Origin: an uncultured Planctomycetota bacterium
Lineage (GTDB): Bacteria; Planctomycetota; Brocadiia; CAIUPP01
DNA length: 64,000 nt
Assembly: GCA_903901045.1 (NCBI GenBank)
Contig: CAIUPP010000026.1
Location: forward strand, 1 to 64,000
Direction of reading: 5' to 3'
Shown: in pieces, positions 33,546 to 41,935 of the stretch
Layout: each line of letters opens with the position of its first letter
Position numbering within the stretch: position 1 is the stretch's first letter
Made by a program: the position numbers and the translations under genes
Notes under the pieces: generated by a model
Told to the model about the DNA's origin: nothing
What the model saw: only the letters and a program-made list of their open reading frames with translations
Databases searched by the model: none

Positions 33546-34265
33546 ATGAAATTGAGCTTGTTTGTCGGCGCGGTTCTCCTGGGCGCCGCCGTCCTCACCG
33601 GGTGCGCCGAGAGCCGCACCTACAAGTCCTACAGCGATGAGGTGGGCAGCTGGTCGTATCCGAAGAAAGTCGGCATCACAATTAAAGACTGGTTCGCCGA
33701 TGCCAGCGATATCGCCAGCGTGGAGATGGGCACCGGCGAGACGATCGGCATCGACATCCAGCCGACCAAGATTTTTGAAGTCGGCGCGCTGACCGGCGAC
33801 GTATTCAAATTCGGCTGGCGCGAGCGCGCAACCGGTTTCTGGCGCGAAGTGCGCACCGAAGGCGGTTTCTCCTGGTTCTACTATCGCGATGAACGCATCG
33901 AGCCGGTCCTTGGCACCGCGGCGCTGTTCGAGCGTCCGCGCCTCTTCAAGGGCTTCCCGATCCGATACAACAAACCGTATCACTGGATGGATTGCGGGGC
34001 GGAGGTGGGGGTGATCTTCTTCCAGGTTGGCGCGCACGTCAGCCCGAAGCAGACCTTGGACTTCCTCATCAGCACCGTCATGCTGCCGGTGAACATCATC
34101 ATCAAACCGCCGCTGGATGCCGTGGGACTCCACTTGCCTGAGATCGATATCTGCGATGACGACACCGCCGCGGCGGTGCGGAAGAAGTACGACCTCAAAC
34201 TGGTCAACTACCCGGAGAGCTTCGAGCCGGTCGAGACGTTCAACGACATCTTCCTGAAGTACTGA
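33546..34265 (+). CDS. Lipoprotein of unknown function
   Basis: 239 residues from ATG 33546 with AGGGGAG upstream. The signal MKLSLFVGAVLLGAAVLTGC ends in a clean LTGC lipobox, so it is lipidated. The mature part contains WSYPKKVGITIKDWFADASD, FKFGWRERATGFWREVR and a hydrophobic segment (TLDFLISTVMLPVNIIIKPP) near residue 185. No family is recognised with certainty; the pattern resembles outer-membrane-associated conserved lipoproteins. It has a strong promoter and a following hairpin, so it is a single-gene transcript. Confidence 0.85.
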   Translation: MKLSLFVGAVLLGAAVLTGCAESRTYKSYSDEVGSWSYPKKVGITIKDWFADASDIASVEMGTGETIGIDIQPTKIFEVGALTGDVFKFGWRERATGFWREVRTEGGFSWFYYRDERIEPVLGTAALFERPRLFKGFPIRYNKPYHWMDCGAEVGVIFFQVGAHVSPKQTLDFLISTVMLPVNIIIKPPLDAVGLHLPEIDICDDDTAAAVRKKYDLKLVNYPESFEPVETFNDIFLKY

Positions 34266-34287
34266 TCCGGCTGGATAGAACGTGAAT

Positions 34288-34325
34288 AACGCGGCCCGGC
34301 ATCCCTGGGGATGACGGGCCGCGTT
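34288..34325 (+). terminator. Terminator-like hairpin after the lipoprotein gene
   Basis: AACGCGGCCCG and CGGGCCGCGTT form an 11-bp perfect stem with an inner ATCCC/GGGAT stem. It is not followed by a strong T-run. Confidence 0.6.
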
Positions 34326-34420
34326 GCTTCCTGGTGGATCGCGCATTCCCCAGCGGGCCTGGAGTTGAGCCAACCCGTGTAGCGCGGGTTATCAAACCCG
34401 CGGGGAATTGAGCCTGCCTT

Positions 34421-34547
34421 CCGCCGAGGGCGCAGCATGCTGCGCCCCTACAACAGCCGCATTCGCTACGTCCGCTCACTTGTCTTGCGCCGAGGGCGCA
34501 GCATGCTGCGCCCCTACAACAAGCGCAAGCGCTGCGCCCGCTCACTT
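34421..34547. repeat. Two 61-bp tandem copies with GGGCGCAGCATGCTGCGCCC palindromes
   Basis: Units begin at 34421 and 34487 (66-bp period) and share CCGAGGGCGCAGCATGCTGC, GCCCCTACAACA and CCGCTCACTT. Each has a perfect 20-bp palindrome (34428-34447, 34494-34513). The second unit runs into the 3' end of the glycosyltransferase, whose stop codon lies in the repeat. Confidence 0.85.
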
Positions 34548-35648
34548 CTGCGCGTCAAGAACTTCGCGATAGACCGCCAGCGTGCGCTCGACCATCATCC
34601 CCGAGGAGAACTCCTGTTCGACGGTTCGACGCCCCGCCTCGGCCAAGCGTTGGGCCAGCGGCTGGTCGGAGAGCAGCCGCAGAATGCAGCGTGCCAGCGC
34701 GGCGCTGTCCCCGGCGTGCGCAACCAGCGCATTCTCGCCGTCGCGCACCACCTCGGCCAGCCCGCCGGCGTCGGTCGAGGCCACGGGGCGGCGCATCGCC
34801 ATCGCCTCAAGCACGGCCGTCCCCAGCCCCTCCATCCGCGAGGACATGCAGAACAGGTCGAATTCCGCGAGGCAGGTCGGCACGTCGGAGCGCTCTCCCG
34901 GAAGGTGCACGCGCTGCTGAATTCCCAGCGCGCGCGCCTGCGCTTCCAGCGCGGGGCGCAGCGGGCCTTCCCCGAGAATAACGAAGTGCGCCTCCGGCCT
35001 TTCGCGCAGCACCCGCGCCGCGGCGTCGAGCAGGTCGGTGTGCGACTTGTGCCCCACCAGCGCGCCCACCGCGCCCACCAGCGGGGCATCGGCCGGTACG
35101 TTCCATTCCGCGCGCAGTTCGGGCCGGCGCGGAACATTCTCAAAGCGCGCGAGGTCGGTGCAACTGTGGACGATGGAGATTTTGCCGGGCGGGATGCCGT
35201 CGCGCACCATCACGTCGCGCACGGCGGATGTGATGGCGATGTACCGGTCCACCCCCCAGCGGTACTTCAACCCGCTCAAGCGCAGCGGCATTTTGTGCAG
35301 GCTGAAGTCCACCCGGCGATGCACGATGCAAGCCGGCCGGCGTCGCGCCCAACGCGCCGCCAGCACGCAGGCCAGGTGCGTTCGCGACGTGTGCGCGTGG
35401 ACGACCTCCGCGCCCGTGCTGTCCAGGAATTTCGCCAGCCGCCACGCGGCGGGAATATCCAGGTCGCCGCATATCCCCAGCGGCTGCACCGGGAGGCCCA
35501 TTTTCACCGCCTGCTCCGCACAGAGGCTCTCCGGACGGCAGACGACATGCGCCATGTGGCCGCGATCCTGCAACCCGCGCGCGAGGGTGCACATCTGCCG
35601 CTCCCCGCCGCGCCAGGTGCGCTCCGTGTTCACATGCACCGTAACCAT
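34542..35648 (-). CDS. GT4-type glycosyltransferase
   Basis: 368 residues from ATG 35648 (MVTVHVNTERTWRGGERQM, the usual GT-B opening). The frame is open about 155 codons further upstream but without homology. Domains: N-terminal acceptor half with GDLDIPAAWRLAKFL and VVHAHTSRTHLA; C-terminal GT1/GT4 half with GAVGALVGHKSH, FVILGEGPLRPALEAQA, and the Glu-x7-Glu motif in SSRMEGLGTAVLEAMAM followed by STDAGGLAEVV. Retaining nucleotide-sugar glycosyltransferase, probably in LPS or exopolysaccharide assembly; donor unknown. kdsA nearby fits an envelope role. Confidence 0.9.
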   Translation of the reverse strand: MVTVHVNTERTWRGGERQMCTLARGLQDRGHMAHVVCRPESLCAEQAVKMGLPVQPLGICGDLDIPAAWRLAKFLDSTGAEVVHAHTSRTHLACVLAARWARRRPACIVHRRVDFSLHKMPLRLSGLKYRWGVDRYIAITSAVRDVMVRDGIPPGKISIVHSCTDLARFENVPRRPELRAEWNVPADAPLVGAVGALVGHKSHTDLLDAAARVLRERPEAHFVILGEGPLRPALEAQARALGIQQRVHLPGERSDVPTCLAEFDLFCMSSRMEGLGTAVLEAMAMRRPVASTDAGGLAEVVRDGENALVAHAGDSAALARCILRLLSDQPLAQRLAEAGRRTVEQEFSSGMMVERTLAVYREVLDAQK

Positions 35649-35869
35649 GAATCGCTCACTCTGCCGCGCAAACCGATAGGGTGTGGGTTGTCCGACCCGC
35701 CATTTCGTCCGTTCCAGCCGTTCACCAACGCGAGTACACACAATTTGCGGCGGAATGTCAATGAGGGATAGTTGTGAAATACGCGAAGGGGCCGAAAGGA
35801 ACGCAGCGATGCTGCGCAGCCGCACTACCTTCGGGCTGTTTTGCAGCTTCCCTTCTCCGGCAATCCCGC

Positions 35870-35898
35870 TTGACTCTGTCCCCGCAAACGACAATACT
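35870..35898 (+). promoter_or_regulatory. Candidate promoter upstream of the lipoyl-domain gene
   Basis: TTGACT (35870-35875), 17-bp spacer, AATACT (35893-35898). Confidence 0.45.
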
Positions 35899-35933
35899 GC
35901 GGCTATGGACCGTGGCGGAAGACAGATATTGTG

Positions 35934-36143
35934 ATGTATGAGAACACGACGCACCTGAGCATGCCGGTGTTCCGCAAAGAGGTCAAAATCCTCGGATCGG
36001 ATGGCGACCCCTTCACCGTCAACAGGAAGGAGGTCGTCCATATCTATCCCACCGTCGGGGATGTGGATGGCGACCGTGTCGCCGATGTTGTTTTCGGGGG
36101 TGAATCCGAGCAACTGTATTTTGCGCGCGGGATCAAACGGTAG
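35934..36143 (+). CDS. Small ORF with a VCBS/FG-GAP-like DxDGDxxxD motif, possible fragment
   Basis: 69 residues from ATG 35934. The C-terminal half, IYPTVGDVDGDRVADVVFGG, has the calcium-loop pattern of FG-GAP/VCBS beta-propeller repeats, but there is only one unit and no signal peptide. It ends 18 bp before the next ATG. Could be a remnant of a larger propeller gene or a genuine small protein behind the promoter at 35870. Codon use is ordinary. Confidence 0.4.
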   Translation: MYENTTHLSMPVFRKEVKILGSDGDPFTVNRKEVVHIYPTVGDVDGDRVADVVFGGESEQLYFARGIKR

Positions 36144-36161
36144 TTGAGTTTGGGAGAGAGC

Positions 36162-36644
36162 ATGGCTGTTCTAGCGCGTCTGCCCCAGCTTGGGGAGAAC
36201 ATCACCGAGGGCGTGGTCGGCTGTTGGCGCAAGAAGGAAGGGGAGGCGGTCGCGGCGGGGGAGCCGCTGGTGGAGATCATCACCAGCAAGGCGACGTTCG
36301 ACGTGGAATCCCCCGCGCCGGGCATCCTGCGCCGCGCGCTGGCCCCGGAGAAGAGCCACATTCCCGTGGGATACATTCTCGCGATCATCGGCGCGCCGGA
36401 GGAGGCGTTGCCGGAGGTCGCCGTCGAGAATGAGCGGGTGATGGCCGCCTTCCGCGCCCAGGCGCTGGCCGGGCCGGCGGACGCCGCCGTCCCGCGCGCG
36501 GGCACGGTGAAGGCCACCCCCGGCGCCCGCCGCCTGGCGCGCGAGGGGAATGTCGATCTGGCCCGCATCCCGTTGCCTGCAGGGCGGGATATCCTGCGCG
36601 AGGAGGATGTGCGCGCGTTTCTTAACGGCAACGGAAAGAGATAG
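36162..36644 (+). CDS. Stand-alone lipoyl domain plus E3-binding domain protein
   Basis: 160 residues. Residues 1-80 are a biotinyl/lipoyl domain (RLPQLGENITEGVVGCWRKK, with the lipoylated Lys in EIITSKATFDVESP). Residues about 118-157 are a peripheral-subunit-binding domain (KATPGARRLAREGNVDLARI, then DILREEDVRAFL). The catalytic acyltransferase domain of a normal 2-oxoacid dehydrogenase E2 is absent: the gene stops after the binding domain. No E1, E3 or lipoate ligase gene is adjacent. It could be a swinging-arm carrier for an unlinked enzyme. ATG 36162 has GGGAGAGAG upstream. Confidence 0.8.
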   Translation: MAVLARLPQLGENITEGVVGCWRKKEGEAVAAGEPLVEIITSKATFDVESPAPGILRRALAPEKSHIPVGYILAIIGAPEEALPEVAVENERVMAAFRAQALAGPADAAVPRAGTVKATPGARRLAREGNVDLARIPLPAGRDILREEDVRAFLNGNGKR

Positions 36645-36648
36645 TCCA

Positions 36649-36775
36649 CAGATTACACAGATTGGCGCAGATTACGGAAACAGCAGAGATGAGTAACGGC
36701 AGCTATCAGAATCCAGCGCCGGACTCCGATTCTATTTCGTAATTTGTGAAAATCTGCGCAATCTGCGGACAATCC
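36649..36775. repeat. CAGATTAC repeat pair, cargo-less
   Basis: CAGATT recurs at 36649, 36658 and 36668. The complementary AATCTGCG units occur at 36752-36770. The enclosed 60 bp encodes nothing recognisable. Same repeat family as 46793-47062. Confidence 0.75.
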
Positions 36776-36875
36776 GTTGTCGTGCCGTCGTTGCCGTATC
36801 CGCGCAGACCGGTGCGCATGGCGCGCGGCTTTGCATTTATCTTCGGCTAACCTGAGCAGTGTGGGAGTTGATGCC

Positions 36876-38543
36876 TTGCGTTTCTCCCCCGTCATCCTCT
36901 CTCTCATTCTCTGCGCCCTGCCCGCCGCCGCCCGCGCCCAGGAGCAGATCAAGATACAGTTGGCCCCCACGGTCGGGCAGTATGCGCGGGAGGAGATCAG
37001 CTTTCAGCTTCCCCGCGAGCAGGGGAACCCCTGCGATCCGGCGCAAATCGCAGTGGATGGGGAATTCACCACCCCGTCCGGGCAAAAGCTGCTCCTCCCG
37101 GCGTTCAACTGGGAGGGGGCGCAGCCGGCGGCAGGAAGAGCGGGAGAGGCGGCGACCTGGAAGCTGCGGTTCAGCCCAGTCGAGATCGGCTCGTACATTC
37201 TGCGGGTTCGGGTCTCGCGGCACGGCCAGCCGGCGCAACAGGCGGGGATCGCCGCGTTCGATTGCATCGCCTCGAATCGCACGGCATTCGTTCGGCGGTC
37301 GGGGAGATATTTCAAGCTCAGCACCGGCGAAGGCTTCCTTCCCGTCGGGGCCAACCGCTGCTGGGGGGAGCCGGGGGCGCTCGATCCGTACCTTCAGGAC
37401 ATGAAGGCGCTCTCCGACGCGGGAGCAAACTGCCTTCGCATCTGGCTGGCCCCCTGGTGGCTCCCGATCGAGAAGGGGCCGGGCGTGTACGATCCGGCGG
37501 TTGCGGCGCGGCTGGACCGGATCGTCGAGCAGGCGGAGGCGCTGGGGCTGCGCCTGGTGGTCTGCATCGAACAGCATGGGAATCTCCAGGAGGCGGGGTC
37601 CGAGATTGCGCTGTGGCGGCTGCACCCGTACAACGCCGTCAACGGCGGGCCCTGCGCGGCGCCGGCGGAGTTCTTCACCAAACCGGAGGCGCTCGGGCTG
37701 TTCCGGAACCGGCTGCGCTATCTTGTGGCGCGCTGGGGATACAGCAGTTCGGTGATGGCGTGGGAACTGTTCAACGAAGTGGAGTTCGCCGACTACGGGC
37801 CGGGCGATTTCGATGCCCACCGGGGGGAGGTGCTGGCGTGGCACAGGGAGATGGCCCGCTGCCTGCGCGAGTGCGATCCATGGCATCACCTCGTGGCCAC
37901 TTCCTCCGACATCGACTTGCAGCGCCGGCTGCTGGACGAAGAGGCGCTCGACATGATTCAGCTTCACCTCTACGACCGGCAGGACGTCGCCACGCGGCTC
38001 GCGGAGAAGTGCGCGGAATTGACGCGGCTCGTTGAAGCGCCGCTGCTGGTGGGGGAGTTCGGCCGGAAAGATGAAAATGCCGGCCCTGCCCTGGTCACCG
38101 ACGGGGTCGTCGCCGCCGCGATGGGAGGGATCGGCGTGGGGGCGCTGCCCTGGCTGCAGGATGTCACGGCTCCTTCCGCCTGCTATGCGCGTCTGGGCGC
38201 GGCGCGGCTCTTCCTGGAAGGGATTCGCTGGGAGGAGGGGCAGTTCGAGCCGATGCCGGTTTCCATAGTCCGGCAAACCGGCGCGCCGGCGCATGGAATC
38301 GGGCTGAAAGGACGCAAGCAGATGCTGGCGGTCGCCTGGCCCGGTCCGGGCGCGCGGGAGGGGGAGGAATTGACACTGCGCATCGGCGGGGCGCATGGGC
38401 GTTTCACCTGCGAGGTATGGGACCTGGAGCGCGGGAAAACGCTGCGCAACAGCATTCTGACCGCCACGGCGGACGCCCTGGACCTGGACATGGTCGCTGT
38501 TGTGGGGCCGGTCGGCTTCAAGATTGAACAGATTCAACGTTGA
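36876..38543 (+). CDS. Exported cellulase-like (GH5/GH-A clan) glycosidase with DUF5060-like N-terminus
   Basis: 555 residues from TTG 36876, which places GGGAG 9 nt upstream and gives a neat signal peptide (LRFSPVILSLILCALPAAARAQ). The frame is open upstream to 36777, and GTG 36861 is an alternative. Residues about 25-150 are a beta domain (EISFQLPREQG, SYILRVRVSR) like the DUF5060/Ig-like domain preceding many GH5-like enzymes. The TIM barrel holds FLPVGANRCW, NCLRIWLAPWW, the acid/base Glu in AWELFNEVEF and the nucleophile Glu in LLVGEFGRK. A C-terminal beta segment ends the protein. Polysaccharide substrate unknown. Confidence 0.82.
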   Translation: MRFSPVILSLILCALPAAARAQEQIKIQLAPTVGQYAREEISFQLPREQGNPCDPAQIAVDGEFTTPSGQKLLLPAFNWEGAQPAAGRAGEAATWKLRFSPVEIGSYILRVRVSRHGQPAQQAGIAAFDCIASNRTAFVRRSGRYFKLSTGEGFLPVGANRCWGEPGALDPYLQDMKALSDAGANCLRIWLAPWWLPIEKGPGVYDPAVAARLDRIVEQAEALGLRLVVCIEQHGNLQEAGSEIALWRLHPYNAVNGGPCAAPAEFFTKPEALGLFRNRLRYLVARWGYSSSVMAWELFNEVEFADYGPGDFDAHRGEVLAWHREMARCLRECDPWHHLVATSSDIDLQRRLLDEEALDMIQLHLYDRQDVATRLAEKCAELTRLVEAPLLVGEFGRKDENAGPALVTDGVVAAAMGGIGVGALPWLQDVTAPSACYARLGAARLFLEGIRWEEGQFEPMPVSIVRQTGAPAHGIGLKGRKQMLAVAWPGPGAREGEELTLRIGGAHGRFTCEVWDLERGKTLRNSILTATADALDLDMVAVVGPVGFKIEQIQR

Positions 38544-38679
38544 ACATTCAAGTGAGGGCGAAGGAGGGGAACGACGGCGTTTTCAGCCCTGCGCCCGCAT
38601 CGGGGCCGTATTCGTTGCTCATGGAGCGTCGAGCGTCGAACGCCGGAAGTGGGGCCCGGAGTCCGTCTCCCTCATTTGT

Positions 38680-38708
38680 TTGCGTTCAAGCGCTTAATCT
38701 GTTATAAA
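38680..38708 (+). promoter_or_regulatory. Promoter for the TPR-alphaCTD gene
   Basis: TTGCGT (38680-38685), 17-bp spacer, TATAAA (38703-38708). The 290-bp gap before it (38544-38833) carries short degenerate repeats (CGTCGAGCGTCGAACG near 38627) but no gene. Confidence 0.55.
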
Positions 38709-38833
38709 CGCAAGTTCAAGTTACCCGTTGGGAGCGCGGACTCACCGGGCTTGCCCGCCCGCGCAGCGCGCCGGGAACCATGGCCAGGGATGAAACGGCT
38801 GGCCTTCAACTTTGCAGACCTGAGGGATAGCGC

Positions 38834-40141
38834 ATGGCAGATGTCAAGCAGTCCGCGATCAAAGAGATTTTCGATGATCCCAAGACGGGCCGACTGGACT
38901 TCATCAACGCCCGGACGATAGCGTACAGCGTCGCAGGGGAGATGGACACCGTCGCCCAGTGCGTCACCGAGGCGCAGGAGAAGAAGGGTGCGCGCGCCGC
39001 GGTGATCGCCGGCGTGGGGCTCTGGATCATGGCTAAATATCGCGAGGCGGCGGACGCCCTCGCCGCCGCGGCCGACGAGGCCGATGGCGGGTACTTCCTT
39101 GCCCTGTGCCAGATCGAGCTGGGGCAATACGACGCGGCGATCAAGAGCATTCAGCAGACGGCGCGCGCCGGGCAGGATGAATTCGCCTGCGGCGTCGCCC
39201 ACGTGGAAGCGCTGCGCCGCGCCGGCAAGATCGAGGAGGCGCTCGCCAAGGTCAAGACCCTGCAGAAGGGGCACGAGCAGGAAGCGGAATTGCACTATCA
39301 ACTCGGCCGCTGCCTGGAAGAGCAGATCGGCTTCGAGAAGGCGGTTGAGTCGTATGAGCGCGCCGTGGAACTGGACCCGCAGCACACCGCCGCCCTCTTC
39401 CGTCTCGGCTTCTGGAACGACCTGCGCGGCAACGACGAACAGGCGCTCGATTACTATGAGAAGGCCGTCGCCATCCGCCCGGTGCACACCAACGTGCTGT
39501 TGAATCTCGGCCTGCTTTACGAAGACCGCGGCGACTACCCGAAGGCGGCGGAGATGTTCGGCCGCCTCCGCGAAGCGCTTCCCACCGACCCGCGCGTCAA
39601 GATGTTCAACAAGGATGTCGCCGCCAGCCTGGACATGTTCTACGACGAGGCGATGGAGCGGCGCGAGCACCGCACCGCGGCGCTGCTGCGCATCCCGCTC
39701 AGCGAATTCGAGCTTTCCGCTCGTTCGCGCGCCTGCCTCGAAAAGATGAACGTGCGTACGCTGGGCGACCTGGCGCGCCTCACCGAACACGAAGTCGCCA
39801 ACTCCAAGAACTTCGGCGAGACCAGCCTCTCCGAACTGCGCGCGCTGCTGGAGTCCAAGGGCCTGCAGTTCGGCCTGGGCCGCACCGAACGCGCCACCGC
39901 GCCGGCGGCGCTGGGCGCCCCCGAGGATCAGGGGGACGTGCTCGCCAGAAAGGTCGGCGAACTCGACCTGTCCGTGCGCAGCCTCAAGTGCATCCGCTCG
40001 CTCGGCTGCGAGACGCTGGCCGACCTCGTCCAGCATTCGGACAAGGAATTGCTGGAATGCCCCAATTTCGGTCAGACCTCCCTCACTGAAGTGAAGCGCC
40101 GGCTGGAAGCGTTCGGACTGACGCTCAAAGGGCGGGAGTGA
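38834..40141 (+). CDS. TPR protein with two C-terminal RNA polymerase alpha-CTD domains
   Basis: 435 residues, no signal peptide. Residues about 30-270 are TPR repeats (for example YFLALCQIELGQYDAAIKSI, AALFRLGFWNDLRGNDEQAL, VLLNLGLLYEDRGDYPKAAE). Residues about 289-347 and 374-434 each match the RNA polymerase alpha C-terminal domain: LSARSRACLEKMNVRTLGDL...NFGETSLSELRALL and LSVRSLKCIRSLGCETLADL...NFGQTSLTEVKRRL. The arginine equivalent to E. coli R265 is kept in both. The equivalents of N268 and K298 are changed (Ala/Lys and Thr), so UP-element-like DNA binding may be altered. The first alphaCTD follows the TPRs directly. Suggests a transcription-linked adaptor. RuvA follows. Confidence 0.9.
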   Translation: MADVKQSAIKEIFDDPKTGRLDFINARTIAYSVAGEMDTVAQCVTEAQEKKGARAAVIAGVGLWIMAKYREAADALAAAADEADGGYFLALCQIELGQYDAAIKSIQQTARAGQDEFACGVAHVEALRRAGKIEEALAKVKTLQKGHEQEAELHYQLGRCLEEQIGFEKAVESYERAVELDPQHTAALFRLGFWNDLRGNDEQALDYYEKAVAIRPVHTNVLLNLGLLYEDRGDYPKAAEMFGRLREALPTDPRVKMFNKDVAASLDMFYDEAMERREHRTAALLRIPLSEFELSARSRACLEKMNVRTLGDLARLTEHEVANSKNFGETSLSELRALLESKGLQFGLGRTERATAPAALGAPEDQGDVLARKVGELDLSVRSLKCIRSLGCETLADLVQHSDKELLECPNFGQTSLTEVKRRLEAFGLTLKGRE

Positions 40142-40185
40142 CCGGAGCGCGCTTCAGGGCGCGCAACCGTCGCGGCGGGCCATAG

Positions 40186-40770
40186 ATGTACGATCACATT
40201 CAAGGCGATCTGGTTTCCAAATCGCCGACGCAGGCGGTCATCTCGGCCGGCGGCGTCGGCTACCGCCTGACCATCCCACTTTCCACCTTCGACGCGCTGC
40301 CCGCCGGCGGGTCGGCGCGTCTTTTTGCCTACCTCCAGGTGCGCGATGACGCCCTCAAGCTCTACGGCTTCGCCAGCGAGGCGGAGCGCCGCCTCTTCAC
40401 GCAACTGATCAGCGTCAGCGGCATCGGGCCGAACACCGCCATCGCCGTGCTCAACGGCATCCGCCCGGAGGACTTCCGCCGCGCCGTGGCCGCCGAGAAA
40501 GCGGATGAACTCTGTCGCATCAAGGGGATCGGCCGCAAAACGGCGGAGCGCATCATCGTCGATCTCAAGCGGGAGATGGAGCGCGAACTGATCGAGGAGA
40601 CCGGCAAGAGCTCCGGCGCGCGAGGGGCCGTTTCCGACGCCGTCGCCGCCATGCTCGCCCTGGGCTACACCCGCAGCTCCGCCGAGAAGGCCGTCACCCG
40701 CGCCCTCGACAAACTCGGACGCGAAGCGCCGCCGGAAGAGGTGGTAAGGGAAGCGCTGCAGTTGGTGTGA
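40186..40770 (+). CDS. ruvA: Holliday junction DNA helicase subunit RuvA
   Basis: 194 residues, normal RuvA. OB-fold domain I (YDHIQGDLVSKSPTQAVISA), two HhH motifs (LISVSGIGPNTAIAVLNG and LCRIKGIGRKTAERIIVDLK) and the C-terminal domain III (SDAVAAMLALGYTRSSAEKA) that binds RuvB. RuvA tetramers hold Holliday junctions for the RuvB motor. The ruvB gene is 5 kb away and ruvC is not in the window. Confidence 0.95.
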   Translation: MYDHIQGDLVSKSPTQAVISAGGVGYRLTIPLSTFDALPAGGSARLFAYLQVRDDALKLYGFASEAERRLFTQLISVSGIGPNTAIAVLNGIRPEDFRRAVAAEKADELCRIKGIGRKTAERIIVDLKREMERELIEETGKSSGARGAVSDAVAAMLALGYTRSSAEKAVTRALDKLGREAPPEEVVREALQLV

Positions 40771-40840
40771 GACGGGCGGCGGAGAAGCGGATGCGCAGGG
40801 GCGTTCCACGAACTCGGCACAATTCAAGGATGCAAAATCA

Positions 40841-41902
40841 ATGAAGATGGAACCTGTTCGCATCGGAATCATCGGTTGCGGGGTGATCGCTCAGCGCCAT
40901 TTGAAGGGGGCGGCTGGCTCGCCGCTGATCGACGTGGTGGCGGTGGCGGACATCCGCGAAGACGCAGCGCGGCAGACCGCCCGGACCTTCGGCGTCGCGA
41001 CGGTGTACCACAGCGCCGAAGCCCTCCTGAACGACGAGCGCGTGGAGGCCGTGGTGCTGGCGATGCCTGCGGCGCCGCGCACGAAGATTGCGCTGCGCGC
41101 CCTGGCGAAGGGAAAACACCTCCTGACGGAAAAACCCGTGGCCATGAGCGCCCTAGAGGTCAGGAAGATTATCGCCGCGCGGCGAGGGCGCGTGGCGGCG
41201 TGCTGCTCTTCGCGCATGCGGTTCCAGCCCTCGGCCCGGGCGGCGTCTGAGTTCATTGCCACCGGCGCGCTCGGGGCCATTCGCCTGCTGCAATGCCGCT
41301 GCCTCTACCCGGACGGCGGCGCTCCCAAGAGCGCGCCGCCCACCTGGCGGCTTCGCACGGTGGAGAACGGCGGGGGCATCCTGATGAACTGGGGCTGCTA
41401 CGACCTCGATTACCTGCTGGGCCTGTGCGGCTGGACGCTTCGGCCCAAGTTGGTCCTGGCCCAGACGTGGACGATCGCGCCCCAGTTCGCCTCGCACATC
41501 GCCCCCGACTCGGACGCCGAGACGTATTACGCGGCGATGATCCGCTGCGAGAAGGGGGAGATGATTTCTCTCGAACGGGGGGAGTACTGCGCCGCCGCCG
41601 AGGAGGATTCCTGGCGCATTGTCGGCACGAAGGGATCCCTGCGCCTGACGATGACTCCCGCGCAGGGCAAGAAGCTCTACCACGACGACGGGTCGAAAGG
41701 AAACGGCATCGAGACGCGCGTCCTGTGGAAGGGGGATGAGAATTACGATACGGCCAACTTCGGCCCCATCCGCGACTTTGCGCAGGCGATCCGGGAGAAG
41801 CGTTCTCCGATGACCACTCTGGAGCAGGCGCTTGTCCTCCAGCAGATCAGCGACGCCATCTATGCTTCCGCCGCGCGGGGCAAGGCCATCACGCTCCGCT
41901 GA
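40841..41902 (+). CDS. Gfo/Idh/MocA-family NAD(P)-dependent oxidoreductase
   Basis: 353 residues. N-terminal Rossmann fold with GIIGCGVIAQRHLKG and VVAVADI, the EKPVA motif (KHLLTEKPVAMS), and a C-terminal alpha/beta substrate domain (ENGGGILMNWGCYDLDYLLG, close to the family G-G-G-hydrophobic-D-x-G-x-H pattern with Tyr in the His position). Members oxidise or reduce sugars and inositols. The next gene is a sugar isomerase of the AP-endonuclease-like family; these two families commonly pair in inositol or sugar-acid catabolism. Start ATG 40841. Confidence 0.9.
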   Translation: MKMEPVRIGIIGCGVIAQRHLKGAAGSPLIDVVAVADIREDAARQTARTFGVATVYHSAEALLNDERVEAVVLAMPAAPRTKIALRALAKGKHLLTEKPVAMSALEVRKIIAARRGRVAACCSSRMRFQPSARAASEFIATGALGAIRLLQCRCLYPDGGAPKSAPPTWRLRTVENGGGILMNWGCYDLDYLLGLCGWTLRPKLVLAQTWTIAPQFASHIAPDSDAETYYAAMIRCEKGEMISLERGEYCAAAEEDSWRIVGTKGSLRLTMTPAQGKKLYHDDGSKGNGIETRVLWKGDENYDTANFGPIRDFAQAIREKRSPMTTLEQALVLQQISDAIYASAARGKAITLR

Positions 41903-41935
41903 AGTCTGCGAGGCGGAGCATTCAGGAGACCACCG

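Noticed and set aside
34421-34547. CRISPR array
   Set aside because: Only two units of 61 bp with a 66-bp period and palindromes; no spacers of regular size and no cas genes.
35649-36113. N-terminal 155-codon extension of the glycosyltransferase frame
   Set aside because: The extension has no homology and crosses the promoter and lipoyl-gene leader on the other strand; the GT-B fold begins at ATG 35648.
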